64,000 bases of DNA from Agrococcus sp. ARC_14. Lineage in GTDB: Bacteria > Actinomycetota > Actinomycetes > Actinomycetales > Microbacteriaceae. A program made the translations under genes and the position numbers. The stretch lies in contig NZ_JAKUDO010000001.1 in the NCBI RefSeq assembly GCF_022436485.1, positions 1,798,001 to 1,862,000 of the forward strand. The letters run 5' to 3'. The notes below the pieces were generated by a model, which ran no database searches, was not told where the DNA came from, and was given only the letters and a program-made list of their open reading frames with translations. Shown one piece after another: positions 51,858-62,380 of the stretch; the first letter of the stretch is position 1; each line of letters begins with the position of its first letter.

Positions 51858-52765
51858 CGGCGAGCGTCGCCGACCAGCATCCGGTGCCCGACCCGAGCGC
51901 GGCAGGGCGCGCCGCGATCGAGGCGCGCCGTGCTCGCGCCGCGGTGAAGCGCGCGCTCGCCGCCGGCCAGCGCGGTCCCCGCGATGTCGCCGAGCGCGCC
52001 TGGCAGGAGCCGAACGGTGCGGAGGCGCGGCTGCGCGTCGCCGAGTACCTCGCGAGCCTGCGCGGGATGGGCCCGAAGCGGGTCGAGGCGCTCATGGCGA
52101 GTCTCGGCATCGCGCACGCCAAGCGCCTCGGCGGGCTCGGCGGTTTGCAGCGCGAGCGCGTTCGCGGTTGGCTGGACGCCGTGGATCCCTCACGTCGCCC
52201 CCGGCTCATCGTCCTTGCTGGCCCTACCGCCGTCGGCAAGGGCACGGTGGCCCAGTATGTGCGCGAGCACTTCCCGCAGATCCGCCAGTCGGTGAGCGCC
52301 ACGACGCGCGGGCCGCGGCCTGGGGAGATCGACGGCGTGCACTACGCGTTCGTCTCCGACGCCGACTTCGACCGGATGGTCGACGAGGGGGAGTTCCTCG
52401 AGTGGGCGAAGGTGCACAACCAGTCGCGCTACGGCACGCCGCGCTCGAGCGTGCAGGCGGCGCTCGACGGTGGCTCCTCTGTATTGCTCGAGATCGATCT
52501 GCAGGGCGCGCGGCAGGTGCGGGAGTCGTTCCCGGATGCGGTGCTGCTGTTCCTCGCGCCGCCGTCGTGGGAGGAGCTGGTGCGCAGGCTGGTCGGCCGC
52601 GGCACCGAGACCGAGGATGAGCGCACCCGCCGGCTCGAGACCGCGCGGGTCGAGCTCGCGAGCCAGCCGGAGTTCGACGCCACGGTCGTGAACACCGACG
52701 TCGCGGAGGCGGCACGCGAGGTCGTCGAGCACATCCTGTCGGCGGAGGCCGACACCACGCACTGA
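51854..52765 (+). CDS. gmk: guanylate kinase fused to an actinobacterial IHF (mIHF) domain
   Basis: A 303-residue protein made of two known parts. Residues about 18-109 match mycobacterial integration host factor: a helical arm [17 protein letters not shown] and the helix-two-turn-helix DNA-binding part [18 protein letters not shown] with [17 protein letters not shown]. Residues about 116-303 are a complete guanylate kinase with P-loop GPTAVGKGT (123-131), [13 protein letters not shown] and [11 protein letters not shown]. In Mycobacterium these are separate adjacent genes (mihF, gmk). The reading frame is continuous, with no stop or start signal between. It overlaps pyrF by four bases. Confidence 0.93.
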   Translation: MTASVADQHPVPDPSAAGRAAIEARRARAAVKRALAAGQRGPRDVAERAWQEPNGAEARLRVAEYLASLRGMGPKRVEALMASLGIAHAKRLGGLGGLQRERVRGWLDAVDPSRRPRLIVLAGPTAVGKGTVAQYVREHFPQIRQSVSATTRGPRPGEIDGVHYAFVSDADFDRMVDEGEFLEWAKVHNQSRYGTPRSSVQAALDGGSSVLLEIDLQGARQVRESFPDAVLLFLAPPSWEELVRRLVGRGTETEDERTRRLETARVELASQPEFDATVVNTDVAEAAREVVEHILSAEADTTH

Positions 52766-52793
52766 ACAGCGCCCGCCAATCGCGTTCGCGCGG

Positions 52794-52799
52794 TAGCAT
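52794..52799 (+). promoter_or_regulatory. candidate -10 box for rpoZ-coaBC-metK
   Basis: TAGCAT lies after the gmk stop and about 78 bases before the rpoZ ATG. The upstream -35 position has no clear match. Confidence 0.35.
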
Positions 52800-52876
52800 G
52801 GGTGTTTGCGCCCACCGGCGCCCGAGCTTCGCGGGCCGAGTCCCGCATCCGTCACCATCAGCCGCAGGAGGCACCC

Positions 52877-53137
52877 ATGGCCAGCCAGGGCATCATCAAC
52901 CCGCCGATCGACGAGCTGCTCGAGACGGTCGACTCCAAGTACCAGCTCGTGATCTTCGCGTCGAAGCGCGCGCGTCAGATCAACGACTACTACACCGACA
53001 TCCACGAGGGTTCGATGTTCGACAACGTCGGCCCGCTGGTCGACTCGACGATCGAGGACAAGCCGCTGTCGGTCGCCCTCCACGAGATCCACCAGGGCAA
53101 GCTCGTCCTGACCAAGGACGAGAACGCCGAGGCCTGA
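52877..53137 (+). CDS. rpoZ: RNA polymerase omega subunit
   Basis: An 86-residue omega subunit with the conserved [20 protein letters not shown] and [10 protein letters not shown] core; [15 protein letters not shown] closes the fold. It assists assembly of beta-prime. ATG at 52877 follows GCAGGAGGCACC; an in-frame GTG at 52802 would add 25 residues of no sense. The stop overlaps the coaBC ATG by one base. Confidence 0.95.
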   Translation: MASQGIINPPIDELLETVDSKYQLVIFASKRARQINDYYTDIHEGSMFDNVGPLVDSTIEDKPLSVALHEIHQGKLVLTKDENAEA

Positions 53138-54365
53138 TGCGCGTCGTCGTCGGGATCTCCGGCGGGATCGCGGCGTACAAGGCTGCGCTCGCCATCCGCG
53201 AGCTCGTGCAGGCCGGGCATGACGTGCACGTCGTGCCCACGGCATCCGCCCTGCGCTTCATCGGGCGTCCGACGCTCGAGGCGCTGAGCCGCAACCCCGT
53301 CACCGACGAGGTCTTCGACGACGTCGCCTCCGTGCGCCACGTCGCACTCGGCCAGCAGGCCGACCTGATCGTGGTGCTGCCCGCGACGGCGAACACCATC
53401 GCCAAGCTCGCACACGGCCTCGCCGACGATCTGCTCGGCACCACCATCCTCGCCTCGCGCGCCCCGCTCGTCATCGCCCCGGCGATGCACACCGAGATGT
53501 GGGAGCAGGCGGCGGTGCGGACCAACGTCGCCACGCTCGTCGAGCGCGGGGCCACGATCGTGGGCCCCGTCGCGGGGCAGCTCACCGGCGCGGACTCCGG
53601 CATGGGCCGCATGGCCGAGCCACATGACGTCGTCGCGGCGGCGCTCGCCGTCGTCGAGGGCGCACGCACCGCCGGCTCGCTGGCCGGCCGCACGCTGGTG
53701 GTCTCCGCCGGCGGCACGCGCGAGCCCATCGACCCGGTGCGCTTCATCGGCAACCGCTCGAGCGGCGCCATGGGTGCCGCGATCGCCGCCGCAGCGCGTG
53801 ACGCCGGCGCCACCGTGACCCTCGTCGGGGCCAATCTCGACGTCGCTGTGCCGACGGGCGTCGAGCACGTGCAGGTCGAGACGACCGCGCAGCTCGCCGA
53901 GGCCATGGCGGCGCACGCCGGCGCCGATGTCGTCGTGATGGCCGCGGCCGTCGCCGACTACCGCGTCGACGAGGTCGCCGACGGCAAGCGCAGCAAGGAG
54001 AGCTGGGGCGAGCACCCCACGCTCACCCTGACGCAGAATCCCGACATCCTCGCCGGCCTCGCGAAGCGCCCGCGCTCGAACCTCGTGGTGGGCTTCGCGG
54101 CCGAGACCGAGACCGACGATGCGGCGCTCGTGGAGCGCGGCCGCGGGAAGCTCGCTCGCAAGGGCGCCGACCTGCTGGTGCTCAACCGCGTCGGCCACGA
54201 CGAGGGCTTCGGCGACGTGGGCACGCTCGTGCGCGTCCTCGACGCATCCGGCATCATCGCCGAGCAGTCGGGCCCGAAGGCGTCAGTGGCCCGAGGCATC
54301 ATCGACACCGTCGCGCAGCAGCTCGCAGCGCGCACCACCACCGCTGCCAGCACTGAGGAGCCCCG

Positions 54366-54369
<4 letters not shown>
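53137..54369 (+). CDS. coaBC: bifunctional phosphopantothenoylcysteine decarboxylase/synthetase
   Basis: A 410-residue CoaBC (Dfp). The CoaC flavoprotein half (about 1-185) starts [19 protein letters not shown] and has the catalytic His in VRHVALG and the PAMHTEMW motif. The CoaB synthetase half has [29 protein letters not shown] and the Lys-containing [11 protein letters not shown]. It catalyses two steps from phosphopantothenate to phosphopantetheine in CoA synthesis. The order rpoZ-coaBC-metK-priA matches other actinobacteria. Confidence 0.95.
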
Positions 54370-55553
<1,184 letters not shown>

Positions 55554-55558
55554 GCCCG

Positions 55559-57583
55559 GTGTCGGCCGAGGCCGGCGCGACTCGCTACGCGCGCGTCGTC
55601 GTCGACTCCCGGCTGCCGCAGCTCGATCGGCTCTTCGAATACCGCATCCCGCCCGGCCTCGACGGCGTCGAGCCGGGCGTGCGCGTGCGCGTGCCGCTGC
55701 GCGGCGACCGGATGGCGAACGGCTGGGTGGTCGAGACGACGGATGCGCGGGCCTGGGAGGGCGAAATCGCCGACGTCGAGAAGGTGGTCTCGCCGGTGCC
55801 GGCGCTGCAGCAGGATGTCTGGGCGCTCGCGCGCGCCGTGGCCGACCGTGCGGCCGGCGGCGCAGCCGACGTGCTGCGGGTGGCGATCCCCGGGCGCCAG
55901 GCGCGCATCGAGAAGCAGTGGCTCGCGCAGGAGCGTGTGCCGCTGCCGGAGCTGCCTGCGCTGACGCAGGCGGAGGGCACGAGCGAGGTGCTGCCCGGGC
56001 TCGTCGAGGCGCGGCGGCGGGTCGCGATCGAGTGCGCCGGTGGCGTCGCGGAGGTCGCGCCGGTCGCGCCGGTCGCGCCGCGGGCCGCGGTTGACGAGGC
56101 CGACGCGACCGTGGAGCCCGCGGCGCCCGTCTGGGTCGGCCGCTGGGCGATCGCGCTGGCGAGCATCGCGCGGCAGGCGATCGAGCGCGGCGAGCAGGCG
56201 ATCATCGTCGTGCCCGACCATCGCGACCAGCGGCAGCTGCGGCTCGCGCTCACCGCGGCGATCGGCGAGGAGCGGGTGGTCGAGCTCGATGCGCGGCAGA
56301 AGAACCCGGAGCGCTACCGAGGCTTCCTGCGCTGCATCGAGGGCGTCCCCGTCGCCATCATCGGTCCGCGCTCCGCCGTCTACGCGCCCGCGGCGAACCT
56401 CGGCCTGCTGGCGATCTGGGAGGACGGCGACCCGCTGCTGTCGGAGCAGCTCTCGCCCTGGGTGCACGCCCGCGACGCCGCGCTCGTGCGTCAGGGCCAG
56501 ACCGGCTGCGCGCTCGTGATCGCCGGCCACGCGCGGTCGACGGATGCCGAACGGCTCGTCGAGCTCGGCTTCCTGGAGCACGAGCGCGTCGGCAGCCATC
56601 GCGTGCGCGTGCTGCCGGCTGCGCTCACGGACGACAGCAGGCGCGTGCCGGCATCGGCCTTCAAGGCAACGCGCGAGGCGCTGGCCACCCGCCCCGTGCT
56701 CGTGCAGGTCGCCCGCCCCGGGCATGCACCGGGTCTGCGCTGCGGCGACTGCGGCTCGCGAGCGCGCTGCACGACCTGCGCGGGTCCGCTCGGGCGGCGC
56801 TCCCGCGGGGCCGTGCCGGCATGCCGACTGTGCGGCAGGCTCGCGGCTGCCTGGCGCTGCCAGCAGTGCAAGGGCACGACCCTCACGGAGGTCGGTCGCG
56901 GCTCGTCGCGCGTCGCCGAGGAGCTCGGGAGAGCGTTCCCGGGCGTGGCGGTGGTCGTCGCCGACGGCGAGCACGAGCGACTCACCCTCGATGCGAAGCC
57001 GCGCCTCGTCGTCGCCACGCGCGGCGCCGAGCCCATCGCCGATGGCGGCTACGGCGCCGTGCTGCTGCTGGACGGCGACTCGCTGCTGTCGCGCGAGGGC
57101 CTTCGCGTTGGCGAGGAGGCGGTGCGTCAGTGGGCGACCGCTCGCGCCCTCGCCGCCGACGGCGCAGCCATCGTCCTGACCGGCGCGGGCGGCCCCGCCG
57201 CATCCGCCATCACGGGCGACACGACCGTGTCCTTCGCCAAGGCAGAGCTGGCGGAGCGCAGGGGCCTGCGCTTCCCGCCCGCCATCCGCACCGCATCTGT
57301 CGTCGGGCATCCCGACGCCGTCGCCGAGGCGCTCGAGGCGCTGGCGGAGGTTGGCCATCTCGACGTGCTCGGCCCGGTGCCGGCCCCCGCTGACGTCGTC
57401 AAGGGCAGCCGCGAGGGTGAGCTCGAGCGCGCCATCGCCCGCTTCGCCTTCGCCGACGGCGCCCTCGTCGCCGGCATCGCGCGCGGCCGCGTGCTCGCCG
57501 CCGCGGCGCGCCCCCGCAAGCCGGGCGCACCGCCTCGCCTCCGCATCCGCTTCGACGACCCCGAGCCCTTCGACGGCCTCTGA
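55559..57583 (+). CDS. priA: primosomal protein N' (PriA), ATPase-degenerate
   Basis: A 674-residue PriA homologue. The N-terminal 3'-DNA-binding domain (ARVVVDSRLPQLDRLFEYRI) is clear. The eight-Cys zinc module is complete: CGDC, CTTC, CRLC and CQQC. The helicase core is eroded: the usual GVTGSGKTE loop reads as WVGRWAIALAS and the DEEH box as WEDGD, so ATP hydrolysis is unlikely. Actinobacterial PriA proteins commonly show this, so it may act as a structural loader. GTG at 55559, five bases after metK. Confidence 0.9.
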   Translation: MSAEAGATRYARVVVDSRLPQLDRLFEYRIPPGLDGVEPGVRVRVPLRGDRMANGWVVETTDARAWEGEIADVEKVVSPVPALQQDVWALARAVADRAAGGAADVLRVAIPGRQARIEKQWLAQERVPLPELPALTQAEGTSEVLPGLVEARRRVAIECAGGVAEVAPVAPVAPRAAVDEADATVEPAAPVWVGRWAIALASIARQAIERGEQAIIVVPDHRDQRQLRLALTAAIGEERVVELDARQKNPERYRGFLRCIEGVPVAIIGPRSAVYAPAANLGLLAIWEDGDPLLSEQLSPWVHARDAALVRQGQTGCALVIAGHARSTDAERLVELGFLEHERVGSHRVRVLPAALTDDSRRVPASAFKATREALATRPVLVQVARPGHAPGLRCGDCGSRARCTTCAGPLGRRSRGAVPACRLCGRLAAAWRCQQCKGTTLTEVGRGSSRVAEELGRAFPGVAVVVADGEHERLTLDAKPRLVVATRGAEPIADGGYGAVLLLDGDSLLSREGLRVGEEAVRQWATARALAADGAAIVLTGAGGPAASAITGDTTVSFAKAELAERRGLRFPPAIRTASVVGHPDAVAEALEALAEVGHLDVLGPVPAPADVVKGSREGELERAIARFAFADGALVAGIARGRVLAAAARPRKPGAPPRLRIRFDDPEPFDGL

Positions 57584-57621
57584 GCGCGCTCCCGCGAGCG
57601 CCCCGGCCGAGGCGATCGACA

Positions 57622-57675
57622 GACCGGTACCGAATTGTCGCGAGCGACGCTCTCCGCGGCCATTTGGTACCGGTC
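57622..57675. repeat. imperfect inverted repeat between priA and fmt
   Basis: GACCGGTACCGAA (57622-57634) and TTTGGTACCGGTC (57663-57675) are reverse complements apart from one wobble. The 28-base loop holds a smaller hairpin, GTCGC-GA-GCGAC (57637-57648). It may be a terminator, a protein-binding site or a mobile repeat. It begins 39 bases after the priA stop. Confidence 0.75.
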
Positions 57676-57755
57676 GTCATCTGCCGGGCCGATGCGCGAT
57701 GATGAAGATGAGCTTCGCGCTCGCACCTCTCCACTCCGCGTCACCGTTGGGAACC

Positions 57756-58859
57756 ATGCGCATCGTCTTCGCCGGCAGCCCCGCCGCCGCTGTCCCCAGC
57801 CTCGAGGCACTGGCCGACCGGCACGAGATCGCCGCGGTCATCACGCGCGCCGCCTCGCCGCAGGGTCGCAAGCGGGTGCTGACGCCGACGCCGGTGGCCG
57901 CGGCCGCCCAGGCGCTCGGCATCGATGTCATCGAGGCGAACCGGCTCGACGCCGAGGCCACGGAGCGCATCACGGCGCTCGAGCCCGAGCTCGCGGTCGT
58001 CGTCGCCTACGGCGGGCTGGTGCGCGAGCCGCTGCTGTCTGCGCCGCCGCACGGCTGGATCAACCTGCACTTCTCGCTGCTGCCCGACTACCGCGGAGCC
58101 GCACCCGTGCAGCGCGCGCTCATCGACGGCCACGGCGTCACCGGCGTGAGCGTCTTCCGGCTCGTCGCCGAGCTCGACGCGGGTCCGGTGGTGCGGATGC
58201 GCGAGGCGCAGATCCCGGAGGGCGCGACCGCGGGTGCGCTGCTCGCACAGCTCGCGGAGCTCGGCGCGCACGAGCTGGTCGAGGCGGTCGACGCGATCGC
58301 CGCAGGCACCGCCGTGTTCGAGGAGCAGACCGGTGCGCCGAGCTTCGCCCCGAAGCTGGCGCTCGAGGACGGCGCGCTCGACCTGCGCCAGACGGCGCCC
58401 GCGCTGCTGGCCCGCTGGCGAGGTGTCACGCCGGAGCCCGGCGCGCACGCCATGGTGCTCGACGGCCAGGGCGACGGCGAGCGGGTGAAGCTGCTCGCGC
58501 TCGCACGCTCGGGTGCCGAGCCGCTCGAGCCGGGGGAGGCTGCACTCTCCGGTCGCATCGCCGTCGTGGGCACCGGCAGCGCGCCGCTCGAGCTGCTGGA
58601 GGTGCAGCCGGCCGGCAAGCGCCCGATGGCCGGCGCCGACTGGCTGCGTGGCCGCGGCGGCACCGCCACGTTCGCCATCACCCCTCCCGCTGGTCAAGCG
58701 CCCACCTCCGCTGGTCAAGCGCCCACCTCCGCTGGTCAAGCGCCCACCTCCGCTGGTCGAGTAGCGGCCGAAGGCCGCGTATCGAGACCCTCCTCCGCTG
58801 GAGAGCCCGCCGACGGCGCACCCGTCTCGAGACCCACCACCGACGAGGCCCACGCATGA
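57756..58859 (+). CDS. fmt: methionyl-tRNA formyltransferase with repeat-derived C-terminal tail
   Basis: A 367-residue Fmt that formylates initiator Met-tRNA. The core has FAGSPAAAVPSLEALAD, the catalytic NLHFSLLPDYRGAAPVQ and a C-terminal tRNA-binding domain, complete by about residue 307, the normal family length. The last 60 residues are unusual: three GQAPTSA units, then GRVAAEGRVSRPSSAGEP and a VSRPTTDEAHA end. They are encoded by a tandem DNA repeat at 58688-58789 read in frame. The tail reaches the overlap with rsmB (ATGA). ATG at 57756 was chosen over upstream in-frame codons because the fold begins there. Confidence 0.93.
   Translation: MRIVFAGSPAAAVPSLEALADRHEIAAVITRAASPQGRKRVLTPTPVAAAAQALGIDVIEANRLDAEATERITALEPELAVVVAYGGLVREPLLSAPPHGWINLHFSLLPDYRGAAPVQRALIDGHGVTGVSVFRLVAELDAGPVVRMREAQIPEGATAGALLAQLAELGAHELVEAVDAIAAGTAVFEEQTGAPSFAPKLALEDGALDLRQTAPALLARWRGVTPEPGAHAMVLDGQGDGERVKLLALARSGAEPLEPGEAALSGRIAVVGTGSAPLELLEVQPAGKRPMAGADWLRGRGGTATFAITPPAGQAPTSAGQAPTSAGQAPTSAGRVAAEGRVSRPSSAGEPADGAPVSRPTTDEAHA
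58688..58789. repeat. 21-bp tandem repeat plus inverted element inside fmt
   Basis: Three 21-bp units begin at 58688, 58709 and 58730, each starting CGCTGGTCAAGCGCCCACC. A fourth, changed copy (from 58751) leads into GGTCGAGTA-GCGGCC-GAA-GGCCGC-GTATCGAGACC (58755-58789), a hairpin-forming element. The GGTCGAGTA...TATCGAGACC form is, to my knowledge, a frequent intergenic repeat in Microbacteriaceae. Here it is translated. Confidence 0.85.
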
Positions 58860-60283
58860 CCGCCCGCGAGCGCGGCCCGCAGCGCCGCCAGCGCCCCCAC
58901 GCCGGCAGCCGTCCGCAGGCCGACACGGATGCGCAGAACGCACGCCTGGTAGCGCGCGACGTCGTGCTCGACGTCGACCGCGACGACGCCTACGCCAACC
59001 TGCTGCTCCCGCGGCGCATCCGTGAGGCCGACCTCGACACGGCCGACGCCGGCTTCGCCACCGAGCTCGCCTATGGCACGCTGCGCTGGCAGGGGCAGCA
59101 CGACGCGCTGATCGCCGACGCCGCCGGGCGCCCGATCGACGAGATCGACGCCGAGACGCTCGCGACGCTGCGCATCGGCTCGCACCAGCTCAGCCGCATG
59201 CGCGTGCCATCGCACGCCGCCGTGCACGAGACGGTCGCCCTGCTCCGCCACCACCGGGGTCGCGCAGGTTTCGCCAACGCCGTGCTGCGGCGGCTCTCCG
59301 AGGTGCCCTTCGAGGAGCGCCTGGCGACCATCACCGCGGGCCTCTCCGCCGACGAGCGGCTCGCGCTTGAGACCGGCCACCCCGCCTGGGTGCTGCGCGC
59401 GCTGCGCCGCACGCTCGAGCGCGAAGGAGCCGAAGACGAGCTGCCGGCGCTGCTCGCCGCCGACAACGACCCGCCCGCCGTGCAGCTGGTCGCGCTGCCA
59501 GGGCTCGCTGATCCTGACGAGCTGGGCCTCGAGGGGAGCGCGAGCCCGATCGGTCGCGTCGCCCCCTCGGGGGATCCTGCGCGCATCCCGCAGATCGTCG
59601 ACGGCAGCTGGCGCGTGCAGGATGCCGGCAGCCAGCTTGCCGCGCTCGCACTCACCCGCGCGCGGCCCGCAGCGGCGGGGGAGCGTTGGCTCGATCTCTG
59701 TGCCGGCCCCGGCGGCAAGGCGGCGCTGATGGCGGCGGAAGCCGTCGCTGCAGGCGCTGCGCTCGAGGCGAATGAGGTGCTGCCGCACCGCTCGAAGCTC
59801 GTGCGGGAAGCCGTGCGGGCGATCGAGACGGCGGCACCCGGGCGCGGGCCCCGCGTCGTCACGGGCGACGGCCGCCGCTACGGCGAGGGCGACACCGCCC
59901 AGGCCTTCGACCGCATCCTGCTCGATGCCCCCTGCACCGGGCTCGGCGCGCTCCGCCGCCGCCCGGAGGCGCGCTGGCGCAAGCAGCCCTCCGACGTGCC
60001 CGCGTTGGCGACCCTGCAGGCGGAGCTGCTCGAGGCGTCCGCCAAGGCCCTCAAGCCCGGCGGCATCATCGCCTACGTCACCTGCTCGCCGCACCTGGCC
60101 GAGACGCGGGCCGTCGTCGAGCGGGCCGCGGTGCTGGGGCTCGTGCCGCTCGATACCCGTGCCGTGGTGCGTGAGCTCTCGCCCGGCATCGCGCTGGGGG
60201 AGACGGGCGACGCCGTGCAGCTCTGGCCGCACCGCAACGGCACCGACGCCATGTTCATCCAGCTGCTCACCACGAAGAGCTGA
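58856..60283 (+). CDS. rsmB: 16S rRNA m5C methyltransferase (RsmB/Sun family)
   Basis: A 475-residue protein. A NusB-like RNA-binding domain (about 28-165) comes first, then a SAM methyltransferase with DLCAGPGGKAALMA, DAPCTGLGALRRRPEARW and the catalytic YVTCSPHLAE. It methylates C967 (E. coli numbering) of 16S rRNA. The first 25 residues are basic and disordered. ATG at 58856 overlaps the fmt stop. Confidence 0.93.
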   Translation: MTARERGPQRRQRPHAGSRPQADTDAQNARLVARDVVLDVDRDDAYANLLLPRRIREADLDTADAGFATELAYGTLRWQGQHDALIADAAGRPIDEIDAETLATLRIGSHQLSRMRVPSHAAVHETVALLRHHRGRAGFANAVLRRLSEVPFEERLATITAGLSADERLALETGHPAWVLRALRRTLEREGAEDELPALLAADNDPPAVQLVALPGLADPDELGLEGSASPIGRVAPSGDPARIPQIVDGSWRVQDAGSQLAALALTRARPAAAGERWLDLCAGPGGKAALMAAEAVAAGAALEANEVLPHRSKLVREAVRAIETAAPGRGPRVVTGDGRRYGEGDTAQAFDRILLDAPCTGLGALRRRPEARWRKQPSDVPALATLQAELLEASAKALKPGGIIAYVTCSPHLAETRAVVERAAVLGLVPLDTRAVVRELSPGIALGETGDAVQLWPHRNGTDAMFIQLLTTKS

Positions 60284-60454
60284 TCCTCGCGCCCGTCCCG
60301 GAGCGCGGCAGCACCGCTGACTTCGCTGCCAGTTCGTGACCGATCTTCACTTCCAGCACGCTTCGAGGCGGCCGCGCGATGTCCTTGGTCCGTGAGGGCG
60401 CACCCGACACTCAATCGTGACCCTCCGGGCCCTCGAGAAGCACACCCCGCCCGA

Positions 60455-60460
60455 TAGGCT
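60455..60460 (+). promoter_or_regulatory. candidate -10 box for rpe-his genes (leaderless start)
   Basis: TAGGCT is followed by seven bases (GGAAGCC) and the ATG at 60468. The rest of the 184-base gap after rsmB shows no other element I can name. Confidence 0.45.
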
Positions 60461-60467
60461 GGAAGCC

Positions 60468-61226
60468 ATGGTCAGGATCCACCCCAGCATCCTGTCGGCC
60501 GACTTCGTGAACCTCGAGCGAGACCTCGAGAAGATCGCGAGCGCCGACGGCGTGCACGTCGACGTCATGGACGCGCACTTCGTGCCGAACCTCACGTTCG
60601 GCCTGCCGATGGTGCAGCGCATCGCCGAGGTGACGAGCCTGCCGGTCGATGTGCACCTGATGATCGACGACCCCGACACCTGGGCGCCGCAGTACGCCAT
60701 CGATGGCGTCGACTCCGTCACCTTCCACGCGGAGGCCACCCGCGACGCCGTCTCGCTCGCCCGCGAGCTGCGGGCCAGGGGCACGCGCGCCGCCATCGCC
60801 ATCAAGCCCGGCACGCTCGTCGATGCGCTGCTCGAGCACCTGCCCGAGTTCGACATGGTGCTCATCATGACCGTCGAGCCTGGCTTCGGTGGCCAGTCGT
60901 TCATGGCCGAGATGATGCCCAAGCTCGAGGTCCTCCGCGGCCGCGCCGAGGAGCTCGGCCTCGAGCTCGCCCTGCAGGTCGACGGCGGCATCACCGCCGA
61001 CACGCTGCCGATCGCCGCGGCCTCCGGGGCCGACGTGTTCGTGGCAGGCAGCGCCGTCTACGGCCACGCCGACCCGGCCGCGCGCATCGCCACGCTGCGC
61101 GACGCGGGCACCGGCGCGTTCGACACCGGCAGGATCGACCTGCGCGCCATCCACCGCGGCATGGCGAGCAAGCAGGGCACCACCGACACCGCCGGCACCG
61201 ACACGACGGGTAGCCTGGAGCAGTGA
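60468..61226 (+). CDS. rpe: ribulose-phosphate 3-epimerase
   Basis: A 252-residue TIM barrel that interconverts ribulose 5-phosphate and xylulose 5-phosphate. [39 protein letters not shown] and [12 protein letters not shown] carry the metal and catalytic residues, and VDGGITADT the phosphate site. The last 30 residues (from about 220) extend past the fold. An in-frame ATG at 60417 is possible, but the fold begins at 60468. The stop overlaps the hisE GTG. Confidence 0.95.
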   Translation: MVRIHPSILSADFVNLERDLEKIASADGVHVDVMDAHFVPNLTFGLPMVQRIAEVTSLPVDVHLMIDDPDTWAPQYAIDGVDSVTFHAEATRDAVSLARELRARGTRAAIAIKPGTLVDALLEHLPEFDMVLIMTVEPGFGGQSFMAEMMPKLEVLRGRAEELGLELALQVDGGITADTLPIAAASGADVFVAGSAVYGHADPAARIATLRDAGTGAFDTGRIDLRAIHRGMASKQGTTDTAGTDTTGSLEQ

Positions 61227-61486
61227 AGACCTTCGACGAGCTGTATGCCGAGCTCGAGCGCACCGTCGCCGAGCGCCGCGAGGGCTCCCGCACGGTCGAG
61301 CTCGTCGACGCAGGCGTGCATGCCATCGGCAAGAAGATCGTCGAGGAGGCCGCAGAGGTCTGGATGGCCGCCGAGCACGAGACCGACGACGACACGGCCC
61401 TCGAGATCTCGCAGCTGCTCTACCACCTGCAGGTGCTGATGGTGGCGAAGGGCCTCAGCCTCGAGGACGTCCAGCGACATCTCTGA
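61223..61486 (+). CDS. hisE: phosphoribosyl-ATP pyrophosphatase
   Basis: An 87-residue single-domain His[20 protein letters not shown], then [20 protein letters not shown] with the EExxE metal site, and [18 protein letters not shown]. It performs the second step of histidine synthesis, while the cyclohydrolase hisI is a separate gene downstream. GTG at 61223 overlaps the rpe stop. Confidence 0.95.
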   Translation: MKTFDELYAELERTVAERREGSRTVELVDAGVHAIGKKIVEEAAEVWMAAEHETDDDTALEISQLLYHLQVLMVAKGLSLEDVQRHL

Positions 61487-61524
61487 CGCGCCTTCCCACA
61501 TCCGTCAGACCTTGTAAGGAAGTC

Positions 61525-62367
61525 ATGCTGAAGATCGCCGTGCCCAACAAGGGCTCGCTGGCCGAGACGGCCGCCTGGATGCTCGACGAAGCCGGTTACC
61601 GCGGCCGCCGCGACGGCAAGGAGCTCATCGTCGTCGACGCGCGCAACGAGGTGGAGTTCTTCTTCCTCCGCCCGCGCGACATCGCCACCTACGTCGGCTC
61701 GGGCGCGCTCGACGTCGGCATCACCGGCCGCGACCTGCTGCTCGACTCCGGCTCCGACGCGGTCGAGGTCGAGGGGCTCGGGTTCGCGCGCTCGACGTTC
61801 CGCTTCGCCGGCCCCGCCGGCACGTTCCACTCCGCCGTCGACCTGCAGGGCGTGCGCATCGCATCCAGCTACGCCCTGCTCGTCGAGCGGCACCTCGCCG
61901 AGCACGGCGTCACAGCAGAGCTCGTGCGCCTCGACGGCGCCGTCGAGTCGGCCGTGCGGCTCGGGGTCGCGGATGCCGTGGCCGACGTCGTCGAGACCGG
62001 TGGCACGCTGAAGGCCCAGGGCCTCGAGGTCTTCGGCGACCCGATTCTGTCCAGCGAGGCCGTGCTCATCTCGAACGGCGGCAGCCACCCGGGGCTCGCG
62101 ACCCTCAAGCGCCGCCTCGACGGTGTCATGGTCGCCCGCGACTACGTGCTCGTCGACTACGACATCGAGCGCTCGCGCCTCGACGCCGCGGTCAGCATCG
62201 CCGAGGGCTTCGAGTCGGCCACCGTCAGCCCCCTGCAGAAGGAGGGCTGGGTCGCCGTGCGCGTCATGGTGCGCCGTGACGAGACGAACCAGATCATGGA
62301 TGCGCTGGCAGACGCGGGCGCGCGGGCGATCATCGTCTCGCGAATCCACGCCGCCCGCATCTCGTGA
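61525..62367 (+). CDS. hisG: ATP phosphoribosyltransferase, long form
   Basis: A 280-residue His[14 protein letters not shown] and [10 protein letters not shown] belong to the catalytic domains, and [16 protein letters not shown] is the PRPP loop. The C-terminal ACT-like domain (about 205-280) makes this the long, histidine-inhibited form that needs no HisZ. It commits carbon to histidine. ATG at 61525 follows TGTAAGGAAGTC. Confidence 0.95.
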   Translation: MLKIAVPNKGSLAETAAWMLDEAGYRGRRDGKELIVVDARNEVEFFFLRPRDIATYVGSGALDVGITGRDLLLDSGSDAVEVEGLGFARSTFRFAGPAGTFHSAVDLQGVRIASSYALLVERHLAEHGVTAELVRLDGAVESAVRLGVADAVADVVETGGTLKAQGLEVFGDPILSSEAVLISNGGSHPGLATLKRRLDGVMVARDYVLVDYDIERSRLDAAVSIAEGFESATVSPLQKEGWVAVRVMVRRDETNQIMDALADAGARAIIVSRIHAARIS

Positions 62368-62380
62368 GGGGCAGGATCTG

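Noticed and set aside
58678..58926. Minus-strand frame with QRRWALD repeats opposite the end of fmt
   Set aside because: It is the antisense of the tandem repeat inside fmt, and the plus strand is continuous with the Fmt domain and coupled to rsmB.
60284..60467. A small gene or RNA between rsmB and rpe
   Set aside because: No frame with a ribosome site and no strong fold was apparent by eye; only the -10-like box before rpe stood out.
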